From positions 1-64,000 of the forward strand of contig WREP01000001.1 in the NCBI GenBank assembly GCA_009779265.1: a stretch of DNA of 64,000 bases, given 5' to 3'. Position 1 is the first letter of the stretch. Each line of letters starts with the position of its first letter. The translations under genes were made by a program, and so were the position numbers. The notes under the pieces were generated by a model. The model saw only the letters and a list, made by a program, of their open reading frames with translations. It ran no database searches and was not told where the DNA came from. Positions 45,435-56,477 of the stretch are shown piece after piece. Source of the stretch: Betaproteobacteria bacterium. GTDB lineage: Bacteria > Pseudomonadota > Gammaproteobacteria > Burkholderiales > Rhodocyclaceae.

Positions 45435-47300
45435 TCACCCCATCTCCAGCACCACCGCCGCCAGCGGTGGCAGGGTCAGGGTCAGGCTGGCGGGCCACTC
45501 ACGCCAGCTTTCGGCAGTGGTTTCCAGAATACCGCCGTTGCCGAGGTTGCTGCCGCCGTACCAGTCTGAGTCGCTGTTGAGTATTTCGCGATAGCGGCCG
45601 GCTTGCGGGACGCCGATGCGGTAGTTGTGGCGCGGCACCGGGGTGAAGTTGAGGATGGTAACGACAAAGCGTCCGTCGCGCGCCCAGCGCAGCCAGCACA
45701 GCACCGATTGCTCGTTGTCGTGGCAGTCGATCCAGGAGAAGCCGGCGGCGCTGAAATCCTGCTCGTGCAGCGCCGGCAGATCGCGGTAGAGACGGTTGAG
45801 ATCGGCTGCCAGACGTTGCAGGCCGAGGTGCGCCGGGTCGGCCAGCAAGCCCCAGTCGAGTTCGCGGGCCGATGACCATTCGCGCGGCTGGCCGAATTCG
45901 CCGCCCATGAACATCAGTTTCTTGCCCGGCGTCAGCGTCTGCCAGGTGAACAGAAGACGCAGGTTGGCGCGGCGCTGCCAGTCGTCGCCGGGCATCTTGG
46001 CGAGCAGCGCGCCCTTGCCGTGAACCACTTCGTCGTGCGATAGCGGCAGGACGAAGTTCTCGCTGTAGGCGTAGATCTGGCCGAAGGTCAGTTCGTCGTG
46101 GTGCCAGTGGCGATGGATGGCGTCGCGGCTGAAGTAGCGCAGGCTGTCGTTCATCCAGCCCATGTTCCACTTCATCGAGAAACCGAGGCCGCCGACCCAG
46201 GTCGGGCGGGAGACCTGCGGCCATGCGGTGGATTCCTCGGCGATGGTGAGGACGCCGGGGAATTCGCCATGCGTCATGGCGTTGAGGGCTTGCAGGAAGG
46301 AAATGGCGTCGAGGTTTTCGCGCCCGCCGTAGCAATTGGGCAACCATTCGCCCGCCTGGCGGGAATAGTCGAGATAGAGCATGGAGGCGACGGCGTCGAC
46401 GCGCAGGCCGTCGAAGTGGAATTCGGACAGCCACCAGTGGGCCGAGGAGAGCAGGAAACTGCACACCTCATGGCGGCCGTAATTGAAGATGTGCGTGCCC
46501 CAGTCGATGTGCACGCCCTGACGCGGATCTTCGTGCTCGTAGAGCGCGGTGCCGTCGTAGCGGGCGAGCGCCCAGTCGTCCTGCGGAAAATGTCCGGGCA
46601 CCCAGTCGAGCAGCACGCCCAGTCCGGCCTGGTGGCAGGCGTCGATGAAATAACGCAGATCGTCCGCCGAGCCTTGGCGAGCGCTCGGGGCGAAATAGCC
46701 GGTGCTTTGGTAGCCCCAGGATTCGTCGAGCGGATGCTCGGTAACGGGCAACAGTTCGAGGTGGGTGTAGCCCATTTCCAGGGCGTAGGGGATGAGGCGC
46801 TCGGCCAGTTCGCGCCAGAGGTAGGGACGACCGTCACGGTCGTCGGGATGGCGCAGCCAGGAGCCGGCATGCACCTCGTAGATATTGACCGGGGCGTGCT
46901 GCCAGTCCCAGGTGGCGCGCCGGGCCAGCCACTCGCCGTCGCCCCAGACGTGGGTCGAAGGCGGTACGATGTAGGCGGCCGAACCGGGACGCAGTTCGAA
47001 GCCGCGACCGTAAGGATCGGATTTGATGAGCAGGTCGCCGCCACGGGTAGTGATGGCGAAGCGGTAAAGTTGGTGCGGCGCCGCTTCCGGCACCAGCACT
47101 TCCCAGATGCCGGAATCGCCGAGCGGCCGCATGGCGTGGACGCCGGGCCGCCAGTCGTTGAATTCGCCGACGACGCTGACTGCCCCGGCATTCGGCGCCC
47201 AGACGCGGAAAGTGGTGCCGGCGACAGCAGGATGGGCGCCAAGCAGGTGATAGGCTTGAAAGTTACGGCCTTCGTTGAAAAGGTAAAGTGCTTGCTGCAT
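45435..47300 (-). CDS. glgB: 1,4-alpha-glucan branching enzyme
   Basis: 621 residues, shorter than E. coli GlgB because only one N-terminal CBM48 domain is present (about 15-110, [20 protein letters not shown]). The GH13 barrel carries the nucleophile Asp302 ([13 protein letters not shown]), acid Glu355 ([10 protein letters not shown]) and Asp423 ([13 protein letters not shown]). It cuts alpha-1,4 chains and re-attaches them as alpha-1,6 branches. It is divergent from glgC across 55 bases that contain both starts (GGGAG site for glgB), so the two arms of the module share one regulatory gap. Confidence 0.97.
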   Translation of the reverse strand: MQQALYLFNEGRNFQAYHLLGAHPAVAGTTFRVWAPNAGAVSVVGEFNDWRPGVHAMRPLGDSGIWEVLVPEAAPHQLYRFAITTRGGDLLIKSDPYGRGFELRPGSAAYIVPPSTHVWGDGEWLARRATWDWQHAPVNIYEVHAGSWLRHPDDRDGRPYLWRELAERLIPYALEMGYTHLELLPVTEHPLDESWGYQSTGYFAPSARQGSADDLRYFIDACHQAGLGVLLDWVPGHFPQDDWALARYDGTALYEHEDPRQGVHIDWGTHIFNYGRHEVCSFLLSSAHWWLSEFHFDGLRVDAVASMLYLDYSRQAGEWLPNCYGGRENLDAISFLQALNAMTHGEFPGVLTIAEESTAWPQVSRPTWVGGLGFSMKWNMGWMNDSLRYFSRDAIHRHWHHDELTFGQIYAYSENFVLPLSHDEVVHGKGALLAKMPGDDWQRRANLRLLFTWQTLTPGKKLMFMGGEFGQPREWSSARELDWGLLADPAHLGLQRLAADLNRLYRDLPALHEQDFSAAGFSWIDCHDNEQSVLCWLRWARDGRFVVTILNFTPVPRHNYRIGVPQAGRYREILNSDSDWYGGSNLGNGGILETTAESWREWPASLTLTLPPLAAVVLEMG

Positions 47301-47355
47301 GACTTCTCCCTAGTGCAGTATCATAAGACAAGACAATCGCTGGTGAGGTTTTATC

Positions 47356-48675
47356 ATGACCATCAATACGCGTTCTTCCCACCCCCAAACCCCGGCGGCG
47401 CACGATCCCCACGATCCGCGCTTCATCAGCCAACTAACGCGCCACACCTTCGCCATCATTCTGGCCGGCGGTCGTGGCACCCGCCTGAAACAGTTAACCG
47501 ATTTCCGCTCCAAGCCGGCGGTTCCCTTTGCCGGCAAGTTCCGCATCATCGATTTCACACTCTCCAACTGCGTCAATTCCGGCATCCGCAAAATTGGCGT
47601 CGCCACCCAGTACAAGGCGCACAGCCTGATCCGCCACATCCAGCGCGGCTGGAGTTTTCTCGACGGGCGTTTCGACGAGTTCATCCAGTTGCTGCCGGCG
47701 CAGCAGCAGATCGACGAGATCCAGTGGTATCAGGGCACGGCCGACGCCGTGTTCCAGAACCAGCACTTCCTGCGTCGCTACAAGCCGGAGCATATACTGA
47801 TCGTAGCCGGTGATCATATTTATAAGATGGATTATGGCCGCATGCTGGCCAGCCATGTGCAAAAAAATGCCGACATGACTGTCGCCTGCATCGACGTGCC
47901 GTTGGCCGAGGCCCGCGAGTTCGGCGTGATGGGCGTCGATGACGACGACCGGGTGGTCACCTTCGTCGAAAAACCGGACAATCCGCCGCCCATGCCCGAC
48001 CAGCCCGACCGGGCGCTGGCTTCGATGGGCGTTTACATCTTCAATGCCGATTTCCTCTTTGAACAACTCGAGCGCGACGCGGCGACGGCGGGTTCGAGCC
48101 GCGATTTCGGCAAGGACATCATTCCCCACATCGTTCCCCGCCACCGCGTTTATGCCCACCGCTTCGCCGATTCCTGCGTCGGCAGCAGCGGACAGAATCC
48201 CTACTGGCGCGATGTCGGCACCATCGACGCCTACTGGGAAGCGAACATGGAAATGACCAAGGTGACGCCGGAACTCAATCTCTACGACCGCGAGTGGCCA
48301 ATCTGGACCAACCAGGAACAACTGCCGCCGGCCAAATTCGTTTTCGACGACGACGACCGGCGCGGTCAGGCCATTGATTCGCTGGTTTCCGGCGGTTGCA
48401 TCATCTCCGGCGCCGAGGTCAGGCGCTCGCTCCTCTTCTCCAAGGTCTACGTCCACAGCGGGGCCAGCGTCCGCGACTCGGTGCTCCTGCCCGGCGTCGA
48501 TGTCGGCAACAATGCCGTGCTGCGCCGCTGCGTCATCGACAAGAGCGCACGCATCCCGGCTGGCATGCAGATCGGCGTCGACGCGGAGGAAGACCGTCGG
48601 CGCTTCCACGTCACCGCCAAGGGCATCGTGCTGGTGACCCCGGAAATGCTCGGCCAGGGAGCTGCCGCTCGCTGA
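47356..48675 (+). CDS. glgC: Glucose-1-phosphate adenylyltransferase
   Basis: 439 residues. It makes ADP-glucose, the committed step of glycogen synthesis. [18 protein letters not shown] is the pyrophosphorylase loop. FVEKPDNPP holds the substrate lysine region. The C-terminal left-handed helix ([20 protein letters not shown] and following) binds effectors. The 20-residue N-terminal lead is a little long. GAGG precedes the ATG. Its stop overlaps the next start by one base (TGATG), beginning a tightly packed operon. Confidence 0.97.
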   Translation: MTINTRSSHPQTPAAHDPHDPRFISQLTRHTFAIILAGGRGTRLKQLTDFRSKPAVPFAGKFRIIDFTLSNCVNSGIRKIGVATQYKAHSLIRHIQRGWSFLDGRFDEFIQLLPAQQQIDEIQWYQGTADAVFQNQHFLRRYKPEHILIVAGDHIYKMDYGRMLASHVQKNADMTVACIDVPLAEAREFGVMGVDDDDRVVTFVEKPDNPPPMPDQPDRALASMGVYIFNADFLFEQLERDAATAGSSRDFGKDIIPHIVPRHRVYAHRFADSCVGSSGQNPYWRDVGTIDAYWEANMEMTKVTPELNLYDREWPIWTNQEQLPPAKFVFDDDDRRGQAIDSLVSGGCIISGAEVRRSLLFSKVYVHSGASVRDSVLLPGVDVGNNAVLRRCVIDKSARIPAGMQIGVDAEEDRRRFHVTAKGIVLVTPEMLGQGAAAR

Positions 48676-50336
48676 TGACTGATCTCGCTTTTCTGTGGCA
48701 CATGCACCAGCCGGATTACCGCCATCCGGATACTGGTGAATTCCTGCTGCCTTGGGTGCTGCTGCACGCGACCAAGGATTATTCCGATATGGCGGCGCAC
48801 CTGGAGCGCCATCCGGGCATCCGCTGCACGGTCAATTTCGTGCCGGTGCTGCTCGACCAGATCGAAGACTACGCGGAACAATTCGCCACCGGCCAATGGC
48901 GCGACCCGCTGTTGCGTATCGCCGCCATCCCTGATGCCAACGAACTGTCGGCCATCGACCGCGACTGGCTGCTCGACATCGCCTTCCGCTGTCACGCGCC
49001 GACCATGCTCGAACCGTTCGCTCCCTATCGCCGCCTGCGCGACCTGCTGGCTTACGTCCGCAGCCACGACGGGCATGCCATGAGCTACCTGTCGGGCAAC
49101 TATTACGCCGATCTCGCCACCTGGTACCTGCTGGCCTGGAGCGGCGAAAGTCTGCGCCGCGGCGGTCGCATCGTGCCGCAACTGATGGCCAAGGGCGGCA
49201 ATTTCTCGGCTGCCGATCGTCAGGCGCTACTGGACGAACTGGGCGCCGTCGTCGGCAACCTGATTCCGCGCTACCGGGCGCTGGCCGAACGCGGACAGAT
49301 CGAACTGAGCTGCACCCCGGCCCATCATCCGCTGGCGCCGCTGCTGCTCGATTTCACCTGCGCCCGCGAGGCGCTGCCCAATTGCGCCCTGCCGGCGCCG
49401 CCATCCTACCCGGGTGGCCGCTCGCGCGTCGCCGAGCATCTGGCCGACGCCCAAACCAGTCATGAGCGCCGCTTCGGCCAGCCGCCCGCCGGCCTGTGGC
49501 CGGCCGAAGGCGCACTGTCGGCAGAATTCCTCAAGCAGATCGCCGCTGCCGGCTTTCGCTGGACCGCCAGCAGTTACAGCGTGCTGCGCCACTCGGCCGG
49601 CGACGCGGCGGCAACGACGACGCCGTGGCTGCCGCCCGAGGGCACGCCCGGCGATATCCAGCTCTTCTTCCGCGACGAGCGGCTATCCGACCTGATCGGC
49701 TTTGAGTACGCCAAGTGGCATGGCCGCGACGCCGCCCGGCATTTTCTGGACGAATTGAACGCCATCCGCCGGCGCACCCCGGACGCCCTGATCACGGTCT
49801 TTCTCGACGGCGAGAATGCCTGGGAGTACTACCCTTACAACGCCTGGTATTTCTTCAACGATCTCTACGGCGTCTTGGCACAGGCAACGGACATTCGCAC
49901 CGTCACCCTGGCCGAGGCGGCAGAAGCGCGCCGCGCGCAAAGCCCGCGCCTGCCGCGGCTGGTCGCCGGCAGTTGGGTATACGGCACGCTGTCGACCTGG
50001 ATCGGCGATCCGGCCAAGAACCGCGCCTGGGAACTGCTCTGCGAACTCAAGCTCTCCGCCGACCGCGTGCTGGGCAGCGGCCGGCTCGACGCCGACACCC
50101 GCGCCGAGGTACGCCGCCGTCTGGCCGTCTGCGAAAGCTCGGACTGGTTCTGGTGGCTGGGCGACTACAACCCATCCCACTCCGTCGCTACCTTCGACCG
50201 CCTGTTCCGCCACAATCTGCGCGCCCTCTACCGCCTGCTCGATCTGCCGGTTCCGGTCAGCCTCGAACATCCGCTGAGCAGCGGCGGCGGCAACGCCGAA
50301 AGCGGCGGCACCATGCGCCGCGCCACCGAAAGCTGA
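48675..50336 (+). CDS. GH57 glycoside hydrolase (alpha-amylase/amylopullulanase-like)
   Basis: 553 residues. The five GH57 motifs can be followed: WHMHQP (8-13), AMSYLSGNYY and ELSCTPAHHPLAPLL, GLWPAEGALS with the likely nucleophile Glu278, and VFLDGENAWEYY with the likely acid Asp378. The C-terminal helical part contains WVYGTLSTWIGDPAKNRAWE, typical of alpha-amylase-type members. It probably acts on glycogen or maltodextrins, possibly replacing the missing GlgX debranching enzyme. The exact bond specificity is not determined by sequence. It is packed between glgC and a second GH57 gene (two-base gap). Confidence 0.88.
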   Translation: MTDLAFLWHMHQPDYRHPDTGEFLLPWVLLHATKDYSDMAAHLERHPGIRCTVNFVPVLLDQIEDYAEQFATGQWRDPLLRIAAIPDANELSAIDRDWLLDIAFRCHAPTMLEPFAPYRRLRDLLAYVRSHDGHAMSYLSGNYYADLATWYLLAWSGESLRRGGRIVPQLMAKGGNFSAADRQALLDELGAVVGNLIPRYRALAERGQIELSCTPAHHPLAPLLLDFTCAREALPNCALPAPPSYPGGRSRVAEHLADAQTSHERRFGQPPAGLWPAEGALSAEFLKQIAAAGFRWTASSYSVLRHSAGDAAATTTPWLPPEGTPGDIQLFFRDERLSDLIGFEYAKWHGRDAARHFLDELNAIRRRTPDALITVFLDGENAWEYYPYNAWYFFNDLYGVLAQATDIRTVTLAEAAEARRAQSPRLPRLVAGSWVYGTLSTWIGDPAKNRAWELLCELKLSADRVLGSGRLDADTRAEVRRRLAVCESSDWFWWLGDYNPSHSVATFDRLFRHNLRALYRLLDLPVPVSLEHPLSSGGGNAESGGTMRRATES

Positions 50337-50338
50337 CC

Positions 50339-52336
50339 ATGCCCCATCCGCTCACTCTGCTCCTCGGCGTCCATGCCCACCAGCCCGTCGGCAATTTCCC
50401 GGAAGTCATCGAAGACGCCCACCAACGCTGCTACAAGCCCTTCCTCGAAACCCTGCACGGCTACCCCGAATTCCGTTTCGCCGCGCATTTTTCCGGCTGG
50501 CTGCTCGACTGGCTGCGCGAACGCCACCCGGAGGACATGGAATTGCTGGCGGACATGGTTCGCCGCGGTCAGGTCGAACTGTTCGGCTCCGGCGATACCG
50601 AGCCGGTGCTGGCGGCCATTCCCTATCGCGACCGGGTCGGTCAACTGAATGTGCTGAACGACAAACTAGCCGCCTGGACCGGGCGCCGCCCACAAGGCGC
50701 CTGGCTGACCGAGCGCGTCTGGGAATCGTCGGTGGTGCCGGCGCTGGCCGCGAGCGGCATCGACTACGTCACCGTCGACGACTACCATTTTTTCTGCACC
50801 GGCAAGACAGCGGCCGAACTGGACGGCTATTTCAGCACCGAGGAAAGCGGCGCCCGGCTTGATCTTTTTCCCATTTCGGAAGCCCTGCGCTACCGTCTGC
50901 CCTTTTCGCCGGCAACCGAGGTCGTCACCTATCTTGAGGAATTGGCCAAGGCCGGCCAGAGTGTCGCCATCTATTTCGACGACATCGAGAAATTCGGCAT
51001 CTGGCCGGAAACCTACGACTGGGTCTACCGGCGCGGCTGGCTGCGGGCGATGATCGAAGGCGTGCTGGCCAGCCCGCTCATCGCCACCGCCACCTATGCC
51101 GACTTCCACGCCCGCCATGCCACGCGCGGCGTCGTCTACCTGCCGACCACGTCGTACAGCGAGATGAACGAATGGACGCTGCCGATGCCGGCCGCCAACA
51201 TCTACGCCAAGCTGCTCGCCGAAGCGCAGGCCGCCGGCCAGGGGGAACGCCTGCGCCCTTTTCTGCGTGGCGGCATCTGGCGCAATTTCCTCAGTCGCTA
51301 CGGCGAAGCCAACTGGCTGCACAAGCGCATGCTCGGCCTCTCCGCGCGCCTCGCCGCCCTGCCGGCGCCGCCGCCGGAACTGACCGCCGCGCTGTATCGC
51401 GCTCAGGCCAACGACGTTTACTGGCACGGCCTGTTCGGCGGCCTTTATCTGCCGCACCTGCGGCGGGCGGTGTGGGCCAATCTGGTTGAACTGGAAGCCG
51501 GGCTGGATGCGCTGCAAGCGCGTCCGGCGACACAGGCGCTCGACCTCGATCTCGACGGCCACGGCGAAATCTTCCTGCACAGTCCGGCCTTGCAGGCGGT
51601 ACTGCGCGATGATGGTCTGGGAGCCGCCTGCGAACTGTCCAGCTACCGCCTGCGGCACAATTTCGCCGACAGCCTGCGCCGCTACCACGAGCATTACCAC
51701 GACCGCATCAGCCAGACGCCAAGCCAGCACCAGGGCGACGGCATCGCCTCGGCGCACGACATCGTCCGCTGCAAGGATCTGATCAACGCCGCCGACATCG
51801 TGCCGGATGCCCTGCCGCGCGCCTTCTGTCTCGACCGCCTCGACGACCGCGCGCTCACCGACTATTGCGCCGCCGCGTCGACCGACGCCGCCGACGCCGC
51901 CGACGCCCGCTTCGTCCGTCCCGGCATCAGCAAGCGTTACGCGGTCGATGGCGATACTTTGACCATCGATTGGGAATTCACCAATCTGGCCGGGCGGCGT
52001 TTCACGACCGCGCTCAATCTGGCCATGCCCAGTTGTGACGGCTTCCTCGGCCGCTACCTGCTGGCCGACGGTCAGATCGCGGGGGGTTTCGGCCAGCCGC
52101 TAGGCCTGAACAAAACCGCGCTCCTGACACTGGAGGACGGCATACTCGGCGGGCGCATCACACTGCTGGCAACGGCGGCCGCGGCGCTGGAATGCCGGCC
52201 GCACCAAACGGTTTCCCAATCCGAGGCCGGCTTTGAGAAAATCATGCAATCGGCCGAACTGCTGTGGCACTGGATCATCCCTGACGCCACCTGGCGGCTG
52301 CGCCTGCAACTGACCATCACACCTTTGAGATCATGA
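50339..52336 (+). CDS. GH57 4-alpha-glucanotransferase-like enzyme
   Basis: 665 residues. GVHAHQPVGNFP opens the GH57 barrel. GAWLTERVWESSVVPAL gives the likely nucleophile Glu125, and IYFDDIEKFGIW the likely acid Asp214 or Asp215. These positions match the archaeal 4-alpha-glucanotransferase. A DUF1926-type beta-rich C-terminal domain follows (about 380-660). It would move maltosyl units between chains, feeding GlgP. It is a different subfamily from the GH57 gene just upstream, so the pair is not a recent duplication. It overlaps glgP by four bases. Confidence 0.9.
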   Translation: MPHPLTLLLGVHAHQPVGNFPEVIEDAHQRCYKPFLETLHGYPEFRFAAHFSGWLLDWLRERHPEDMELLADMVRRGQVELFGSGDTEPVLAAIPYRDRVGQLNVLNDKLAAWTGRRPQGAWLTERVWESSVVPALAASGIDYVTVDDYHFFCTGKTAAELDGYFSTEESGARLDLFPISEALRYRLPFSPATEVVTYLEELAKAGQSVAIYFDDIEKFGIWPETYDWVYRRGWLRAMIEGVLASPLIATATYADFHARHATRGVVYLPTTSYSEMNEWTLPMPAANIYAKLLAEAQAAGQGERLRPFLRGGIWRNFLSRYGEANWLHKRMLGLSARLAALPAPPPELTAALYRAQANDVYWHGLFGGLYLPHLRRAVWANLVELEAGLDALQARPATQALDLDLDGHGEIFLHSPALQAVLRDDGLGAACELSSYRLRHNFADSLRRYHEHYHDRISQTPSQHQGDGIASAHDIVRCKDLINAADIVPDALPRAFCLDRLDDRALTDYCAAASTDAADAADARFVRPGISKRYAVDGDTLTIDWEFTNLAGRRFTTALNLAMPSCDGFLGRYLLADGQIAGGFGQPLGLNKTALLTLEDGILGGRITLLATAAAALECRPHQTVSQSEAGFEKIMQSAELLWHWIIPDATWRLRLQLTITPLRS

Positions 52337-54900
52337 CCGGTACCATTTATCAAATCGAAGTCAATCCGCAATTACCGGAGCGTCTGGAGCGCCTGGAAGA
52401 ACTGGCCAACAACCTGTGGTATAGCTGGGATCGCTCGACCCAAGGGCTGTTTTCCAGCCTGTCGCACTCGCTGTGGCGAACCACCAACCACAATCCCAAG
52501 GCTTTCTTGAAGCGTATCGACCAGAAACGCCTCGAAGCCGCAGCCGAGAATCCGGTCTTCCTCGGCGCCCTCAACCGCGTCTTGTCGGCCTACGACAACT
52601 ACCACGAGATGCCCGGCCTCGCCCTCGCGCACGGCCAGCATTTCCGCGACGATGACCTGATCGCCTATTTTTGCGCCGAATTCGGTTTCCACGAGAGTCT
52701 GCCGATCTATTCCGGCGGCCTCGGCATTCTCGCCGGCGACCATTGCAAGGCGGCCAGCGACATGGGCCTGCCCTTCATCGGCATCGGCCTGCTCTACCGC
52801 CAGGGCTACTTCTCCCAGACGCTGGACGCCAACGGGCAGCAGCAGGCGACCTATAGCGATTCCGATTTCGACAACCTGCCGGTGTCGCCACTGCGCGACG
52901 CCAACGGCGGCGAACTGCGCATCGCCGTCGACCTGCCGGGACGGACGGTGCAAGCCAAGATCTGGGAAGCCCTCGTCGGCCATGTCCGGCTCATCCTGCT
53001 CGACACCTGGCTCGACGAAAACACCGCCACCGACCGTGAAATCACCCATCGCCTGTACGGCGGCGACAAGACCACGCGCATCGAGCAGGAAATCCTGCTC
53101 GGCGTCGGCGGCGCCCGCGCCCTGGCCAAGCTCGGCCTGCGGCCGACGGTCTGGCACTGCAACGAGGGCCATGCCGCTTTCCTCATCCTCGAACGCATCC
53201 GTAACCTGACCGGCAGCGGTCTGCCCTTCGCCGCAGCCCTGGAAGCGGTGGCGGCCAACACCGTATTCACCACGCACACGCCGGTGCCGGCCGGCCACGA
53301 TCATTTTTCCGAGGACATGATCCGCCGTTATTTCTCGGCCTGGTGCCCGGAACTCGGCGTCGATTGCGCGACCCTGCTGGCGCTCGGCAGCGAACCGGGC
53401 AAGAGCGATTTCAACATGACCTCCCTGGCGCTGCGCGGCTCGCGCCAGCACAACGGCGTATCGCGCATTCACGGCGGCGTTTCCTCCAACATCTGCCACT
53501 ACCTGTGGCCGCAGATTCCGCCGGTCGAAAATCCCATGGATTACGTCACCAACGGCGTCCATATGCCAACCTTCATGGCCCCGGAGTGGTTCGACACCTT
53601 CGAGCAATACCTCGGCATCGGCTGGCAGGAACGGCAAACCGAGCCGGGCAACTGGCAAGGCATCGACGAGATTCCCGACGCCACCTTCTGGAGTATCCGC
53701 CAGCAACTGAAGTCCAAGCTCCTGAAACTGGTGCGCAAGCGCCTCAGCATTCAGCATCAACGCAACCAGGGGTCGCCCGCGCATCTCGATCGACTGCTGA
53801 AACTGGTCGATCCCGACAATCCGAACATCCTGACCATCGGCTTCGCCCGCCGCTTCGCCACCTACAAGCGGGCGGCGCTGCTCTTCCACGATCAGCGCTG
53901 GCTACAGGAACTAATCAAGCAAGCCGGGCGGCCGGTGCTCTTCCTCTTCGCCGGCAAGGCCCATCCGGCCGACCATCCCGGCCAGGAAACCATCCGCCGC
54001 ATCGCTCAGATCGCGCGCCAGCCGGAATTCGAGGGGCACATCCTGCTGCTCGAAGACTACGACCTGCACCTGTCGCGCTCGCTCGTTGCCGGCGTCGATG
54101 TCTGGCTCAACAACCCGATCTACCCGCTGGAAGCCTCCGGTACCTCGGGCATGAAGGCGGCGATGAACGGCGCCCTCAACCTGTCGGTGCTCGACGGCTG
54201 GTGGGGCGAGGCTTACGACGACAGCGACGGGGTTGGCAATGGCTGGGCAATCGAACCGGCGCCAGCGCATCTCAGCGAGGCCCTGCGCGATGCCGAGGAA
54301 GCGCGCTCACTGTACGAAATCCTGCAAGACCAGGTGATCCCGACCTATTACCGTACCGGGCCGATGGGCCACTCGCCGGAATGGGTGGCGATGTCCAAGT
54401 ACTCGATCGCCTCGATCGCGCCACGTTTCAACGTGACGCGCATGGTCGGCGAATATGTCCGCAAGTTTTACGCGCCGGCGGCGGAATATGGCCGCCGCTA
54501 TGCCGGCGGTAATTTTGCCGTCGCCTGCAATGTCGCCCAGTGGAAGGCCAAGGTTCGCGCCGCCTGGCCGGGCGTGCGCCTGCTGCGTCTGGATCGGCCG
54601 GAACGGCGGCTGAAATTCGGCAACGCGCTGGGCATCGAAATTGCCGTGCAGTTGAACGGCCTCAGCCCCAGCGACGTCACCGTCGAGGCGCTGCTCGGCC
54701 GGCCCGGCCTCACCGCCGGCAACGGCAAGCTGCGCCGCTATCCGCTACAATGCAGTGGCAAAACGGAACAGGGCGAAACGCTGTATTCCCTGAACCTGAC
54801 GCCGGAACAGTGCGGTCGGCTGGAGTACCGCATTCGCATCTTCCCGACCCACGCTGCCCTCATCCACCCCTTTGAAACCGGACTGATGCTGTGGCTATAA
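52333..54900 (+). CDS. glgP: Alpha-glucan phosphorylase (short GT35 type)
   Basis: 855 residues. It releases glucose-1-phosphate from glycogen or maltodextrin. The N-terminal DUF3417-type region (LEELANNLWYSWDRSTQGLF) identifies the alpha-glucan family form rather than the E. coli MalP/GlgP form. GGLGILAGDHCKAASDMG and VFTTHTPVPAGHD are conserved. The PLP lysine is Lys608 in EASGTSGMKAAMNGALNLSV. ATG 52333 overlaps the previous stop. Its end overlaps the pgi start by ten bases. Confidence 0.95.
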   Translation: MTGTIYQIEVNPQLPERLERLEELANNLWYSWDRSTQGLFSSLSHSLWRTTNHNPKAFLKRIDQKRLEAAAENPVFLGALNRVLSAYDNYHEMPGLALAHGQHFRDDDLIAYFCAEFGFHESLPIYSGGLGILAGDHCKAASDMGLPFIGIGLLYRQGYFSQTLDANGQQQATYSDSDFDNLPVSPLRDANGGELRIAVDLPGRTVQAKIWEALVGHVRLILLDTWLDENTATDREITHRLYGGDKTTRIEQEILLGVGGARALAKLGLRPTVWHCNEGHAAFLILERIRNLTGSGLPFAAALEAVAANTVFTTHTPVPAGHDHFSEDMIRRYFSAWCPELGVDCATLLALGSEPGKSDFNMTSLALRGSRQHNGVSRIHGGVSSNICHYLWPQIPPVENPMDYVTNGVHMPTFMAPEWFDTFEQYLGIGWQERQTEPGNWQGIDEIPDATFWSIRQQLKSKLLKLVRKRLSIQHQRNQGSPAHLDRLLKLVDPDNPNILTIGFARRFATYKRAALLFHDQRWLQELIKQAGRPVLFLFAGKAHPADHPGQETIRRIAQIARQPEFEGHILLLEDYDLHLSRSLVAGVDVWLNNPIYPLEASGTSGMKAAMNGALNLSVLDGWWGEAYDDSDGVGNGWAIEPAPAHLSEALRDAEEARSLYEILQDQVIPTYYRTGPMGHSPEWVAMSKYSIASIAPRFNVTRMVGEYVRKFYAPAAEYGRRYAGGNFAVACNVAQWKAKVRAAWPGVRLLRLDRPERRLKFGNALGIEIAVQLNGLSPSDVTVEALLGRPGLTAGNGKLRRYPLQCSGKTEQGETLYSLNLTPEQCGRLEYRIRIFPTHAALIHPFETGLMLWL

Positions 54901-56477
54901 CCAACACCCCCACTTGGCAAACTCTGGCGACGCACGCCGCCAGCCTGCGCCAACGTCACCTGCGCGAGCTGTTCGCCGCCGACGAACAGCGTTTCAGCCG
55001 TTTTTCGCGGCGCCAGGACGGCCTCGTGCTGGACTACTCCAAGCAGCGCATCGACGCCGACACGCACCGTCTGCTGCTCGACCTCGCCGCCGCCGCCGAC
55101 ATCGACGGCTGGCGGCGGAAGATGCTGGCCGGCGAGACGATCAACCACACCGAAGGGCGCGCCGTTCACCATATCGCGCTGCGCGCCGGTGATGCCGCGC
55201 CGGCAGAAGTACGCGCCGTGCTCGAACGCATGCGCGATTGCTGCGAGAACATCCACGGCGGCATCTGGCGCGGCTGGACGGGCCAGCGTATCACCGATGT
55301 CGTCAATATCGGCATTGGCGGCTCCGACCTCGGCCCGCGCATGGCAGCGCGAGCGCTGGCCGCTTGGCAGCAGCCCGATCTGCGCGTGCATTTCGTCGCC
55401 AATGTCGACGGCGCCGACATCGCCCCGCTGCTCGCCCGCCTCGATCCGCGCACGACGCTGTTCATCATCGCCAGCAAGACCTTCACCACGCAGGAAACGC
55501 TCATCAACGCCGGCACCGCCCGCGCCTGGCTGCTCGCCGCCGCTGGCGACGCCGATGATGCCGTGGCCAAGCACTTCATCGCCATTTCCACCGCCCGCGA
55601 GCGTACCCGCCAATTCGGCATCGCCGACGCCAATGTCTTTGAATTCTGGGATTGGGTCGGCGGCCGCTTCTCGCTGTGGTCGGCAATTGGGCTATCGCTG
55701 GCGCTGGCCGTCGGCTGGCGGCAATTCGCCGCGCTACTGGCCGGCGCTCGCAGCATGGACGAACATTTCGCCAGCGCCCCGGCGGCCGACAACCTGCCCT
55801 TGACCCTGGCTCTGCTCAGTCTGTGGAACACCCATTTCCTCGGCGCCCGCAGCGCCGCCGTGCTGCCTTACAGCCAGTCGCTGGAAAAGCTGCCGGCCTA
55901 TTTGCAACAGTTGGAAATGGAAAGCAACGGCAAACAGACCGACCGCGCCGGCCAGCCCTTGAGCGGCGTGCCCTGTCCCATCGTCTGGGGCGAGCCCGGC
56001 ACGAACGGGCAGCATTCCTTCTATCAGCTGCTGCATCAGGGCGGGCAGATCGTTGCCTGCGATTTCATCGCGCTCGCCGCCAGCGATTTTCCCCTGGCAG
56101 GCCACCATCGACCCCTGCTCGCCAACTGTCTGGCCCAGTCGGCGGCGCTCGCCTTCGGCCAGACCGCCGCCGAAGTCCGCGCTGCCGGCGTCGCCGAGGC
56201 GCTACTGCCGTACAAGCTGTTCCCCGGCAACCAGCCATCGACCACGCTCGTGCTGCCGGCGCTCAATGCCCACACCCTGGGGCAATTGCTGGCGCTCTAC
56301 GAGCACAAGACGTTCTGCCTCGGCGTGCTGTGGAATATCAATTCCTTCGATCAATGGGGTGTCGAGCTGGGCAAGACCCTGGCCGGCCGGATCGAGCCGC
56401 TGCTCGCCGCCGCTGGCGACGACAGCGCCTTCGACGCATCGACCCGCGGTTTGCTAACCTTGTTGAGGCAATCATGA
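54891..56477 (+). CDS. pgi: Glucose-6-phosphate isomerase
   Basis: 528 residues. It interconverts glucose-6-P and fructose-6-P, linking GlgP/Glk products to glycolysis. VNIGIGGSDLGPRMAA binds the phosphate. VWGEPGTNGQHSFYQLLHQG carries the catalytic glutamate region, and LYEHKTFCLGVLWNINSFDQ the lysine/histidine part. It uses a GTG start at 54891 inside the end of glgP. Its stop overlaps the glgA start by four bases. Confidence 0.96.
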   Translation: MAITNTPTWQTLATHAASLRQRHLRELFAADEQRFSRFSRRQDGLVLDYSKQRIDADTHRLLLDLAAAADIDGWRRKMLAGETINHTEGRAVHHIALRAGDAAPAEVRAVLERMRDCCENIHGGIWRGWTGQRITDVVNIGIGGSDLGPRMAARALAAWQQPDLRVHFVANVDGADIAPLLARLDPRTTLFIIASKTFTTQETLINAGTARAWLLAAAGDADDAVAKHFIAISTARERTRQFGIADANVFEFWDWVGGRFSLWSAIGLSLALAVGWRQFAALLAGARSMDEHFASAPAADNLPLTLALLSLWNTHFLGARSAAVLPYSQSLEKLPAYLQQLEMESNGKQTDRAGQPLSGVPCPIVWGEPGTNGQHSFYQLLHQGGQIVACDFIALAASDFPLAGHHRPLLANCLAQSAALAFGQTAAEVRAAGVAEALLPYKLFPGNQPSTTLVLPALNAHTLGQLLALYEHKTFCLGVLWNINSFDQWGVELGKTLAGRIEPLLAAAGDDSAFDASTRGLLTLLRQS

